Part shown: positions 1 through 6,647 of the stretch, one piece after another | How the letters are laid out: each line of letters begins with the position of its first letter | Numbering within the stretch: the stretch's first letter is position 1 | Origin: Desulfonema limicola | GTDB taxonomy: Bacteria > Desulfobacterota > Desulfobacteria > Desulfobacterales > DYRC01 | Direction of reading: 5' to 3' | NCBI GenBank assembly: GCA_020718925.1 | Contig: DYRC01000102.1 | Coordinates: forward strand, 1 to 12,199 | Length of the DNA stretch: 12,199 nucleotides | Notes under the pieces: generated by a model | Seen by the model: the letters and a program-made list of their open reading frames with translations, nothing else | Told to the model about the DNA's origin: nothing | Databases searched by the model: none | Made by a program: the position numbers and the translations under genes

Positions 1-1
1 T

Positions 2-41
2 CTCCCCCTTCCCTTACAGGGAAGGGGGGCGGGGGGTTAGG
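2..41. repeat. GC-rich palindromic repeat, copy 1 (intergenic)
   Basis: A perfect 10-bp stem (4-13 with 19-28) encloses a 5-base loop and is followed by a G-rich arm ending in GGTTAG. The same layout, a C-rich arm, short loop, G-rich arm and then a second G-rich block, recurs inside the following large gene at 1845-1880 (same orientation) and 2743-2770 (reverse orientation). It could also act as a terminator for whatever lies upstream, but no T-run follows it, so a dispersed repeat is the better reading. Confidence 0.7.
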
Positions 42-123
42 TGCGGCAAAAAAAAACCAAGTTGCTACTATTGCGTTTTCCTGTTATTATCCCTGTATTT
101 TATTTCTGATAATTCTGATAAAC

Positions 124-127
124 AGGA
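124..127 (+). promoter_or_regulatory. Ribosome binding site that favours the kdnB start at 136
   Basis: AGGA at 124-127 overlaps the first in-frame ATG (127) and so cannot serve it, but lies 8 bases upstream of the second in-frame ATG (136). This places the true start at 136, three codons inside the longest ORF. Confidence 0.55.
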
Positions 128-135
128 TGTTGACA

Positions 136-1209
136 ATGACACTTTTTCGCAACTTCAAAGTCGTTCCTCAGATCATTTTCGGACGGGGAGCATTTAATCA
201 ACTGGATGATATTCTTGCTAAAAAACGAAATACCGACCATGATTTCATAGTCTTTGTGACAGATGATGTATTTGAAAAAACGGAGTTTAAACAGCGGATT
301 CCCCTTAAATCTCAAGATTTGCTGATTTGGGTGAATGTGGATGACGAGCCGAAAACAAAGTATGTGGACGCATTGCGCGATCAGGTGGCAGCGTATTCGT
401 CGAAATTGCCCGCAGGCGTTATCGGCATCGGCGGCGGCGCGACGATGGATTTGGCAAAAGCCGTATCGCTCATGCTGACCAATCCCGGCTCTTCTGCGGA
501 TTATCAGGGCTGGGATCTGATTCAAACTCCGGCAGTGTATCATGTCGGAATCCCCACGCTTTCCGGCACCGGTGCGGAAGTGTCCCGAACCACCGTGCTG
601 ACCGGTCCTCAGAAAAAACTGGGCATCAATTCGGATTACACGGTGTTTGATCAGATTTTACTTGACCCGGAACTGATTGTCGGTGCGCCCAAAAATCAGC
701 GATTTTATACCGGCATGGATTGTTATATTCATTGTATAGAATCTCTGACCGGCACCTATCTTAACGCATTCAGCCGGGCGTATGGCGAAAAATCGCTTGA
801 GCTTTGCCGGGATGTGTTTTTGGGAAATTTTGCGGACGCGGATGATCGGCTGATGATGGCATCGTATTTCGGCGGCATGAGTATTGCATATTCGCAGGTC
901 GGCGTATGTCATGCCTTGTCTTACGGGCTGTCGTTTGTGCTGGGGCTGCATCATGGCATCGGAAACTGCGTGGCTTTTGATTATTTAGATGAATTTTATC
1001 CTGACGGGGTGGTTGAATTTCGGAAGATGATGGAAAAACACGAGATTTCTCTTCCCCGAAACTTAATTTCCGGGTTGAATAATGAGCAAATCGAAAAAAT
1101 GACAGATGTGGCGCTGGTGCTTGAGCCGCTTTGGGAAAATGCTCTGGGCAAAGATTGGAAGAAAATTATGAGCAGAGACCGTATAAGAGAACTCTATCAG
1201 AGGATGTAA
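136..1209 (+). CDS. kdnB: 3-deoxy-alpha-D-manno-octulosonate (Kdo) 8-oxidase, KdnB-like
   Basis: An iron-containing/group III alcohol dehydrogenase family protein, 357 residues from the preferred ATG at 136. The sequence closely resembles my recollection of Shewanella KdnB, which oxidises the C8 hydroxyl of Kdo to an aldehyde that the aminotransferase KdnA converts to 8-amino-Kdo (Kdo8N), an inner-core lipopolysaccharide sugar. Counting from the upstream ATG (127), the visible family features are the nucleotide-binding GGGATMD (102-108), GTGAE near 147, and the metal ligands D198, H202, H262 and H275 or H276. Stretches such as QDLLIWVNVD and SLMLTNPG separate it from generic alcohol dehydrogenases. 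No kdnA lies downstream; it could be upstream of the window. The next gene starts 4 bases after the stop, so they are probably cotranscribed. The enzyme is expected to be cytosolic. Family is certain; the exact substrate is inferred from similarity. Confidence 0.88.
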   Translation: MTLFRNFKVVPQIIFGRGAFNQLDDILAKKRNTDHDFIVFVTDDVFEKTEFKQRIPLKSQDLLIWVNVDDEPKTKYVDALRDQVAAYSSKLPAGVIGIGGGATMDLAKAVSLMLTNPGSSADYQGWDLIQTPAVYHVGIPTLSGTGAEVSRTTVLTGPQKKLGINSDYTVFDQILLDPELIVGAPKNQRFYTGMDCYIHCIESLTGTYLNAFSRAYGEKSLELCRDVFLGNFADADDRLMMASYFGGMSIAYSQVGVCHALSYGLSFVLGLHHGIGNCVAFDYLDEFYPDGVVEFRKMMEKHEISLPRNLISGLNNEQIEKMTDVALVLEPLWENALGKDWKKIMSRDRIRELYQRM

Positions 1210-1213
1210 AGCA

Positions 1214-4200
1214 ATGTGCGGATTGACAGGAATTGTTTCAATCAGACGCGATGGCGGCGGACATGCGGACATGACGGTGTTGCGCGAGATGGTCAGCAGG
1301 ATTGAAGAGCGGCAGTTTCATCATACTGACGATCTCCTGCGCCGGGTTCGTGCGTTGAAAGACGATACGCCGTTTTTTGAGATTTTTACAAACAAAGCAA
1401 TTCAGGATGAACTGCTGCGGCTCGCTTCACGCCTTACGGTGATGATTGACAAAGAAAGCAAAGAGTTAGCCGAGCGGATGGGGCGTCTTGACACAGAAGA
1501 AACAAAAGCTGTATCAGGCAATATTGAAAAATTGAAAGATGCGGCATGGTGTCTGAATGTGGAAATCGGTGAAAATATTTCCAAAATCAGAGACCTGCTC
1601 TATCGCGCCAAAGCATCTCCGGAAGTGGTAACGATTTTCAAACGGATTAACGCGGTATTGAACAGCATTGACCGGCTTGAGGTCAGAGGCAGGGATTCTG
1701 CCGGAATTTCGCTCATGTTTATTTTAGATAAGGCGGAATTTGAAAAATTCACGGAAACCCTCAATAAAGCCAATTTTTCCGATCAGTTGAAAGAACGAAC
1801 CGAGCGCGATATTCTGCTCAATATGGGAATCGGCATTCATGAGACCTCCCTATCAGGAGAGGGGCAGGGGGAGAGGTTAGTATCCGCCGCCTTCACCTAT
1901 AAAGTGGCGGCTGAAATCGGATGCTTGGGCGATAATATCCGGTTTTTGCGCCAGCAGATTAAAAATGACGTTATTTTGCAGGCAATTGTCAATTTCGCAC
2001 ATCGTCATCATACGGTGTTGAGCCATACCCGCTGGGCGTCTGTGGGCGCTATCAGCGAATCCAACTGCCATCCGGTGGATAATGATGCTTATCATGCTGA
2101 AAACATTGGCATGATTCATGTCTGCTTAAACGGCGATATTGATAATTATGCGGAACTCAAAGCGCACTATGAGCAGCGCGGAAAACTCATTCACAAAGAC
2201 GTTACCACAGACACCAAGATTATTCCGCTGCAGATTGAAAAATACATCCGTGAAGGCAAAGATGCAGTTGAAGCATTCCGGCTTGCGCTCAACGATTTTG
2301 ACGGCTCTCATGCGATTGCCATGCACACCGACCTTGCGCCGGGCAAGCTGTTTTTGGCGCAGAAAGGCTCAGGGCAGGCGATTTTTATAGGGCTTGCGGA
2401 TCGCCACTATATGGCAGCTTCCGAAGTCTATGGGTTTATTGAGGAAACATCGCAATATCTCAAATTGGACGGCGAAAAAACCGTTGAGGGCAAAAACGGC
2501 AAAACTCAGGGACAAATCGTTATTCTGGATCAGGCATCTTGCGGCGGAATCGAAGGCATTCGCGCCATGTATTATGACGGAACGCCGATTACGTTCACCG
2601 ATCAGGACATCAAATATACGGAAATCATGTCCAGAGACATTGATCGTCAGGGCTATCCGCATTATTTTCTGAAAGAAATTTCCGAAGCTCCGGCATCTGT
2701 TGAAAAAACGCTGCTGAATCGCTGGAAAATTACCGACGAACACACCCCTGCCCCTCTCAAGAGGGGAGAGCCGCGCTATGTGGTTACATTAGATGAAACC
2801 GTTGTGCCGGAGTCTGTCCGAAAAGCATTTTCAAACAATCAGATTCGCCGGGTCTTTTTTATCGGGCAGGGAACTGCTGGCGTTGCGGCTCAGGCGTGTG
2901 CGGATATTTTTACCTCGTATATGAATGATCCGACGCTCCCGATTTGCTCACTCAAAGCTTCGGAATTAAGCGGCTTCAGACTTCAGGAAGACGGCAGCAT
3001 GTCCGATACCCTGGTCGTTGCCATTACTCAGTCCGGGACAACCACAGACACCAACCGGGCGGTGGATATGGTCAGAGAGCGGGGCGCACATACGATTGCC
3101 ATTGTCAACCGCCGGGATTCGCATATCACCTTCAAGGTTGACGGCGTGATGTACACCAGCAGCGGACGCGATATCGAGATGTCCGTAGCCTCCACAAAAG
3201 CCTTTTATTCTCAGATTGTTGCGGGCGCGGTTCTGAGCCTGTTTTTAGCCAAACTCAGAGACAGAAGATCAGATGACTTTGTAGAAAAAGAAATCAGACA
3301 ATTGCTTGAAATTCCCGGATACATGCGAAGAATTTTATCCATGCGGGAAGCCATTGAAACATCTGCCAAACGTATCGCAATTACCCGGACGTATTGGGCA
3401 GTGGTCGGCAGCGGACCCAATAAAACATCCGCAGATGAAATCCGAATCAAACTGAGCGAGCTTTGCTACAAAACCATTTCTTCGGATTATGTCGAAGATA
3501 AAAAGCATATTGATTTGTCATCTGAGCCATTGATTATCGTCTGTGCGGGCGGTTCCCGTCCTGCGGTGCTGAACGATATTATCAAGGATGTGGCGATTTT
3601 CCGGGCGCACAAAGCCCTGCCGGTCGTGATTGCCGATGACGGAGAACACCGCTTTGATACATACTCCGAAGATGTATTTCATGTCCCGCCGGTTTCTGAG
3701 CATTTTGCGCCTATTGTCAACACGCTGGTCGGGCATATCTGGGGATATTATGCAGCGCTGGCAATCAATGACGGATCGCGCTTTTTATATCAATTCCGGG
3801 AAGATGTTCAGAAAGCCTTGGATGAGTATGCCAAACAGGGCTTAAATATTTACGAAGTCATTCTGGAAAAAAGTTTCAGAGAGAAAATGGCGTTGTTTTA
3901 CACCGAATTTCGGCGGAAAATGGCTGAAAACAAACTTCCTGTTACCATGAATGTCAATGCCGTGTCAGATCTGATTCTGCTGCTGAAATATCTCTCAGGA
4001 CGGCTGCCGGTCTCAGATTTTGAATTAGATTTCGGTATTCGGGGAACCGCCCGCAACATGCTGGATGCCTTGTTTGTATTTCTGGGCAAATCGGTCAATG
4101 AAATGGCTCGTCCGGTGGATGCCATCAAACATCAGGCAAAGACCGTAACCGTAGGCACAAGCCGTATCAGCGAAAAAATGGAAGGCATGTTGTTTGAAAT

Positions 4201-4777
4201 TCTGAGAGCCAACAATTTCAAGGTATCTCAGTTGACTGCAACAAATATCATTGTATTGAAAAATCTGCAAGAGATTGTGTCAGGCATCTTGGGAACAACG
4301 GTATATCGCGTTGACGGCTTGAATTTTTTGGGAGAGCCTGATGATAATTCCACGATTCGGGTTATCCGGCGCGAAGGAAGTTCTCTGGACATGGCTTCCC
4401 GCGTGGAAAAAGACGCCCGACTCAAGGGAAGCAAGCGCATCATTGTGCGTCAGGGCAATGTTTATATCGGCAAGGGGCGGAAGGATAACCGCAGTATTCT
4501 GTGCATTCCGGTTATCTCGGATTCTTCTGAAAGACCGAATATCATTGAGCATCTGGTGCTGCTCCATGTGGCTTTCAAAGACTATGTTGCACTTGGTGCA
4601 AAAATCAAAGCGCTTGGCGGAAAATATGAGCATATCAAGAACATTGTTCAGGAAAACACCATTTCATGGAATGACTCGCATTTGGAATTGGTTGAGATTT
4701 CGGAGTTATTCGGAAGATCAGCCGAAAAAATCGGCGAATATATCGTATTCTGCCTGAATAAGAATGCCCACGAATAA
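1214..4777 (+). CDS. Expanded GlmS-like glutamine:fructose-6-phosphate aminotransferase (1187 aa)
   Basis: GlmS makes glucosamine-6-phosphate from fructose-6-phosphate and glutamine. Order seen: N-terminal MCG with Cys2 as glutaminase nucleophile; a helical, charged insert (about 12-150); RGRDSAG (158-164); a second insert (about 170-265); HTRWA (271-275); NGD (306-308); TDT (332-334). The first SIS domain has QSGTTTDT (606-613) and VASTKAF (658-664). The second SIS domain has K746, E749 and H765 at the same spacing as E. coli GlmS K485, E488 and H504. After about 100 inserted residues comes AKTVTVG (975-981), matching the E. coli C-terminal AKSVTVE with catalytic K603. A further ~205 residues of unknown fold follow. 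E. coli GlmS is 609 residues. Two short palindromic repeats are read in frame (residues 211-223 and 510-519). The ATG lies 4 bases after kdnB, and AGAGGA in the kdnB tail can serve as ribosome binding site. It could be the cell's GlmS or a paralogue with another sugar substrate. Confidence 0.85.
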   Translation: MCGLTGIVSIRRDGGGHADMTVLREMVSRIEERQFHHTDDLLRRVRALKDDTPFFEIFTNKAIQDELLRLASRLTVMIDKESKELAERMGRLDTEETKAVSGNIEKLKDAAWCLNVEIGENISKIRDLLYRAKASPEVVTIFKRINAVLNSIDRLEVRGRDSAGISLMFILDKAEFEKFTETLNKANFSDQLKERTERDILLNMGIGIHETSLSGEGQGERLVSAAFTYKVAAEIGCLGDNIRFLRQQIKNDVILQAIVNFAHRHHTVLSHTRWASVGAISESNCHPVDNDAYHAENIGMIHVCLNGDIDNYAELKAHYEQRGKLIHKDVTTDTKIIPLQIEKYIREGKDAVEAFRLALNDFDGSHAIAMHTDLAPGKLFLAQKGSGQAIFIGLADRHYMAASEVYGFIEETSQYLKLDGEKTVEGKNGKTQGQIVILDQASCGGIEGIRAMYYDGTPITFTDQDIKYTEIMSRDIDRQGYPHYFLKEISEAPASVEKTLLNRWKITDEHTPAPLKRGEPRYVVTLDETVVPESVRKAFSNNQIRRVFFIGQGTAGVAAQACADIFTSYMNDPTLPICSLKASELSGFRLQEDGSMSDTLVVAITQSGTTTDTNRAVDMVRERGAHTIAIVNRRDSHITFKVDGVMYTSSGRDIEMSVASTKAFYSQIVAGAVLSLFLAKLRDRRSDDFVEKEIRQLLEIPGYMRRILSMREAIETSAKRIAITRTYWAVVGSGPNKTSADEIRIKLSELCYKTISSDYVEDKKHIDLSSEPLIIVCAGGSRPAVLNDIIKDVAIFRAHKALPVVIADDGEHRFDTYSEDVFHVPPVSEHFAPIVNTLVGHIWGYYAALAINDGSRFLYQFREDVQKALDEYAKQGLNIYEVILEKSFREKMALFYTEFRRKMAENKLPVTMNVNAVSDLILLLKYLSGRLPVSDFELDFGIRGTARNMLDALFVFLGKSVNEMARPVDAIKHQAKTVTVGTSRISEKMEGMLFEILRANNFKVSQLTATNIIVLKNLQEIVSGILGTTVYRVDGLNFLGEPDDNSTIRVIRREGSSLDMASRVEKDARLKGSKRIIVRQGNVYIGKGRKDNRSILCIPVISDSSERPNIIEHLVLLHVAFKDYVALGAKIKALGGKYEHIKNIVQENTISWNDSHLELVEISELFGRSAEKIGEYIVFCLNKNAHE
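1845..1880 (+). repeat. Palindromic repeat copy 2, in frame inside the GlmS-like gene
   Basis: CCTCCC, a short loop and GGAGAGG, then GGCAGGGGGAGAGGTTAG, matches the layout and 3' block of copy 1. It is 36 bases, a multiple of three, and is translated as Gly/Glu/Ser-rich residues 211-223, within a segment that normal GlmS proteins lack between DSAG and HTRWA. Confidence 0.65.
2743..2770 (-). repeat. Palindromic repeat copy 3, inverted, in frame inside the GlmS-like gene
   Basis: Read on the minus strand this is CTCTCCCCTCTTGAGAGGGG followed by CAGGGGTG, the same C-rich arm, loop, G-rich arm and CAGGGG block as copy 2 but in the opposite orientation. It is translated as residues 510-519 (including TPAPLKRGE) in the linker between the glutaminase domain and the first SIS domain. 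Confidence 0.65.
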
Positions 4778-4780
4778 ATT

Positions 4781-4817
4781 CATGGGCTATTCATGCGATG
4801 GAATAGCCCATGTTTTC
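4781..4817 (+). terminator. Terminator after the kdnB / GlmS-like operon
   Basis: A perfect 12-bp inverted repeat (4781-4792 with 4801-4812) has an 8-base loop and is followed by TTTT. It begins 3 bases after the stop codon of the GlmS-like gene, as expected for a factor-independent terminator, although the T-run is short. Confidence 0.75.
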
Positions 4818-4844
4818 AGGCATAGGCGATAAGGAGTAATCATT

Positions 4845-5048
4845 ATGATGACTATTGCAATCAAAAAGCAATTTGCAGACGCGTTGTCTGTGATCGGTAA
4901 TTTGGAAGAATCTGTCAATAGCCCCGACCGGTTCATCTCCGGGTTATACTGCATGTTACAACATTTTCTGAAAGCTGTTACTCCTTTAATTCATAGGAAA
5001 CAGAAGTCGGATTCTGAAGATTGTCGCACATGGGACACCGTGAACTGA
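4845..5048 (+). CDS. Small ORF of unknown function (67 aa), possibly a truncated gene
   Basis: I do not recognise this protein. AAGGAG at 4831-4836 lies 8 bases before the first ATG, one of the better ribosome binding sites in the window, which argues that translation starts here. A second ATG follows immediately. The first ~45 residues look like an ordinary soluble, mostly helical protein. From 4978 onward the frame runs antisense through the last 71 bases of the minus-strand osmC-like gene, and the C-terminal ~22 residues (Lys/Ser/Asp-rich) look like shadow translation of that gene. It may be a real 67-residue protein with a convergent overlap, or the 5' remnant of a longer gene cut off when the osmC-like gene arrived. 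It follows the operon terminator, so it would need its own promoter or readthrough; no clear promoter is visible. Confidence 0.4.
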   Translation: MMTIAIKKQFADALSVIGNLEESVNSPDRFISGLYCMLQHFLKAVTPLIHRKQKSDSEDCRTWDTVN

Positions 5049-5535
5049 TTTCCTGAAGAAATTTTTTCTTATTTTCGGTTGACATGTCGGCGTCAATCTT
5101 TGTAATAATTTTAAAATCTGAAAATCCGGCTCTTTTTTCCTGACTCATTCCCAGAGCTTTTGCAAAATCAAGCTCACTTTCGACTACAGCCTCAATAGCC
5201 CTCAGATTCATATTCTTTTGAATAGCGATGAGACGCCCTGTTGAAACAAAACAGCTTCCCAGAGCAAATGCCAGAGTTTCAGGCGGAGTAGGAGCAGTGT
5301 TGTCCGCGCCGAATTCCTTCGGCTGGTCAATATAGATGACATGATTACGGACTTTGCCCTCAACTATCCGGTTTTTCACCTCTCTGACCTCTACTCTGAC
5401 TTTGTAGGTTTTATCAGCCTTTTTTTCATCATTCTTCTTACCTGTCTCGCTGACGGCTGAACCGATTGTCAGCAGAAGAGTCGCTATAAGAATGACAGCA
5501 AAAAAACATCCATGTTTCTTCTTTAAAAATTTCAT
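4978..5535 (-). CDS. Exported OsmC/Ohr-family protein
   Basis: An OsmC-like protein of 185 residues. OsmC and Ohr are usually cytoplasmic thiol peroxidases that reduce organic hydroperoxides with two cysteines. Here residues 1-30 form a clear Sec signal peptide: a lysine-rich start, a hydrophobic core from about 10 to 25, and a small-residue region near SAVS; there is no lipobox. A lysine-rich linker (about 30-43) precedes the OsmC fold. The first redox cysteine is C95 in ALGSC; the second region is RCPMCDN with C167 and C170, so the usual CP motif is part of a CPxC. The start at 5535 is supported by AAGGAGA at 5547-5541, 5 bases upstream. The product should act in the periplasm. Its 3' end overlaps the small plus-strand ORF. 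Family assignment is good; peroxidase activity outside the cytoplasm is inference. Confidence 0.8.
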   Translation of the reverse strand: MKFLKKKHGCFFAVILIATLLLTIGSAVSETGKKNDEKKADKTYKVRVEVREVKNRIVEGKVRNHVIYIDQPKEFGADNTAPTPPETLAFALGSCFVSTGRLIAIQKNMNLRAIEAVVESELDFAKALGMSQEKRAGFSDFKIITKIDADMSTENKKKFLQEISSRCPMCDNLQNPTSVSYELKE

Positions 5536-5620
5536 CCATTTCTCCTTACTTTAGTTACGATTAGTCTTATATACTCTTATGCCGATACTCCGAAATAACC
5601 GCATTTATATATCAGGAAAT

Positions 5621-5646
5621 CATAAAAAGATCATAGATTTTTTATG
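5621..5646. repeat. AT-rich stem-loop between the two minus-strand genes
   Basis: CATAAAAA (5621-5628) and TTTTTATG (5639-5646) form an 8-bp inverted repeat with a 10-base loop. It lies upstream of the osmC-like gene and downstream of the next minus-strand gene, so it may contribute to termination of the latter or sit in the promoter region of the former. Confidence 0.4.
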
Positions 5647-5668
5647 AAAAACAAATCGGTCTTTGGGA

Positions 5669-5726
5669 GTTTCCGGCGAAGCATCTGCCGCTTTTTTGAT
5701 CTGTCCAATATATCATCGCCGGAAAC
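5669..5726 (-). terminator. Long-spaced inverted repeat downstream of the Gly/Asn-rich gene
   Basis: A perfect 11-bp inverted repeat (5669-5679 with 5716-5726) surrounds a 36-base spacer, starting about 20 bases past the stop of the minus-strand gene. On that strand a T-rich stretch follows only some 15 bases later, so termination is likely but not textbook. On the plus strand the left arm can instead form a small hairpin (5674-5690) directly followed by a run of T (5692-5697). Confidence 0.4.
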
Positions 5727-5744
5727 TATAATGTTGCTAATGGT

Positions 5745-6161
5745 TTATCCGAAGACTTTCGTAAGAGAGAACCAATTTTCACCAAGCCATGAAGAGATAC
5801 TGAGAACGTGCGGCTTTAACGTTTCAATGATGGTCTTGAACGTGCCTGCTTGTTGAGCATATCCCATTGCGCGTTCAAGCGCTTTGCCGACCTCATCTTT
5901 TTCAGGTTCGGGCTTCTGAAGTTCATCTTGGGCTTCTTCGATGGCGTTATTGATCTTCTTTTGCTCAGAACTTTGAAGACCTGCCAGAGCCTCACGTAAC
6001 GCCGCCAGTTCTTTTTTGATGTCCACAGTTTCAGGCGCGGGCATCTTATTTCTGATGTCGGTAACGTTGTTATTGCCGACCACTGTGGTGTTGTTATCAC
6101 CGGCAAACATAACATTGCTGCCGGACACGCTGCCGCCGATATGGATTGAAGATTGGGACAT
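5745..6161 (-). CDS. Small protein with Gly/Asn-rich N-terminal repeats and helical C-terminal half; function unknown
   Basis: A 138-residue protein with no recognised enzyme domain. Residues 5-33 form a run of short Gly/Asn repeats alternating with hydrophobic residues (GGSVSGSN, FAGDNN, VVGNNN), suggesting a short beta-solenoid-like segment. Residues 45-85 are charged and helical, probably a coiled coil (KKELAALREALAGL, then Glu/Lys-rich). Residues 90-104 (KDEVGKALERAMGYA) and 106-138, ending in an aromatic tail (SSWLGENWFSLTKVFG), look like further helices, the last amphipathic. There is no signal peptide. The longest ORF starts at 6167, but AAGGAGA (6174-6168) abuts that ATG and lies 6 bases from the ATG at 6161, so I use 6161. 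From memory, similar Gly/Asn-repeat plus helix modules occur as adaptor-like parts near bacterial conflict NTPases; no such partner is visible here, so this is only a hint. Confidence 0.7.
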   Translation of the reverse strand: MSQSSIHIGGSVSGSNVMFAGDNNTTVVGNNNVTDIRNKMPAPETVDIKKELAALREALAGLQSSEQKKINNAIEEAQDELQKPEPEKDEVGKALERAMGYAQQAGTFKTIIETLKPHVLSISSWLGENWFSLTKVFG

Positions 6162-6167
6162 GAGCAT

Positions 6168-6174
6168 TCTCCTT
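6168..6174 (-). promoter_or_regulatory. Ribosome binding site deciding the start at 6161
   Basis: AAGGAGA on the minus strand directly touches the upstream ATG (6167) but is spaced 6 bases from the next in-frame ATG (6161), making the shorter protein the likely product. Confidence 0.6.
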
Positions 6175-6243
6175 CATAATAAGTTGCTATTACATTCTGA
6201 CTTTATCACAGATTCGGCACTTTGTGAATGAGATATGATACGG

Positions 6244-6272
6244 TTGACAATAAGCCTTGATAGAGCTATTAT
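6244..6272 (+). promoter_or_regulatory. Sigma70-type promoter for trxA-trxB
   Basis: A perfect TTGACA at 6244-6249 is followed after exactly 17 bases by TATTAT at 6267-6272, one mismatch from TATAAT. Transcription would start near 6279, leaving a leader of about 30 bases that contains the ribosome binding site (AGGAAAGGA) of trxA. Confidence 0.8.
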
Positions 6273-6311
6273 TCAATTATTGCAAATTTCTTTTCAGGAA
6301 AGGATAATATT

Positions 6312-6638
6312 ATGTCAGAAGGCATTTCGGATGTTAATGACAGCATTTTTGAAGCTGAAGTGTTAAAATCAGATAAACCCGTACTGGTGGATTTCTGGGC
6401 GCCCTGGTGCGGTCCGTGCAGAGCCATTGCCCCGACAGTTGAACAACTGGCAAAGGACTATGGCGATAAAGTGAAATTTACCAAATGCAACATAGATGAT
6501 AACCCTATGTCTCCGCGCACTTATGGAATCAAAGCCATTCCTACTCTGGTATTTTTCAAAGATGGAAAAGTTGCTGAAACAATTACCGGCATGGTACAGA
6601 AATCCAAACTTGAGGATGCTTTGAAAAAGCTGCTATAA
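6312..6638 (+). CDS. trxA: Thioredoxin
   Basis: A 108-residue classical cytosolic thioredoxin that reduces protein disulfides. It has the active site WCGPC (32-36), the preceding VDFWAP strand, the cis-proline in AIPTLVFF (P77), and the C-terminal helix, all at standard positions and length. An extra cysteine at residue 59 is visible (FTKCNID). The ATG follows a purine-rich ribosome binding site about 8 bases upstream and a near-consensus promoter. trxB starts 9 bases downstream, so TrxA and its reductase are made together. An ordinary, complete gene. Confidence 0.97.
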   Translation: MSEGISDVNDSIFEAEVLKSDKPVLVDFWAPWCGPCRAIAPTVEQLAKDYGDKVKFTKCNIDDNPMSPRTYGIKAIPTLVFFKDGKVAETITGMVQKSKLEDALKKLL

Positions 6639-6647
6639 GGAACTGCT

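Noticed and set aside
79..127. TCCTGTT (79-85) pairing with AACAGGA (121-127), which would sequester the kdnB ribosome binding site
   Set aside because: Only 7 bp across a 35-base AT-rich loop, with no supporting second structure; too weak to call a regulatory leader.
2369..2743. 124-residue antisense ORF inside the GlmS-like gene, and other antisense ORFs over known genes
   Set aside because: They lie entirely opposite strongly conserved coding sequence, have no ribosome binding sites and no domain features; shadows of codon usage.
1845..2770. Possibility that the palindromic repeats mark frameshifts or make the large gene a pseudogene
   Set aside because: The frame stays open through both, and conserved GlmS motifs continue on each side, so the gene appears intact.
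6206..6227. TCACA-N12-TGTGA inverted repeat between the divergent genes, considered as a CRP/FNR-type operator
   Set aside because: The half-sites are in the wrong order and spacing for CRP (TGTGA-N6-TCACA) and do not match FNR; probably coincidental.
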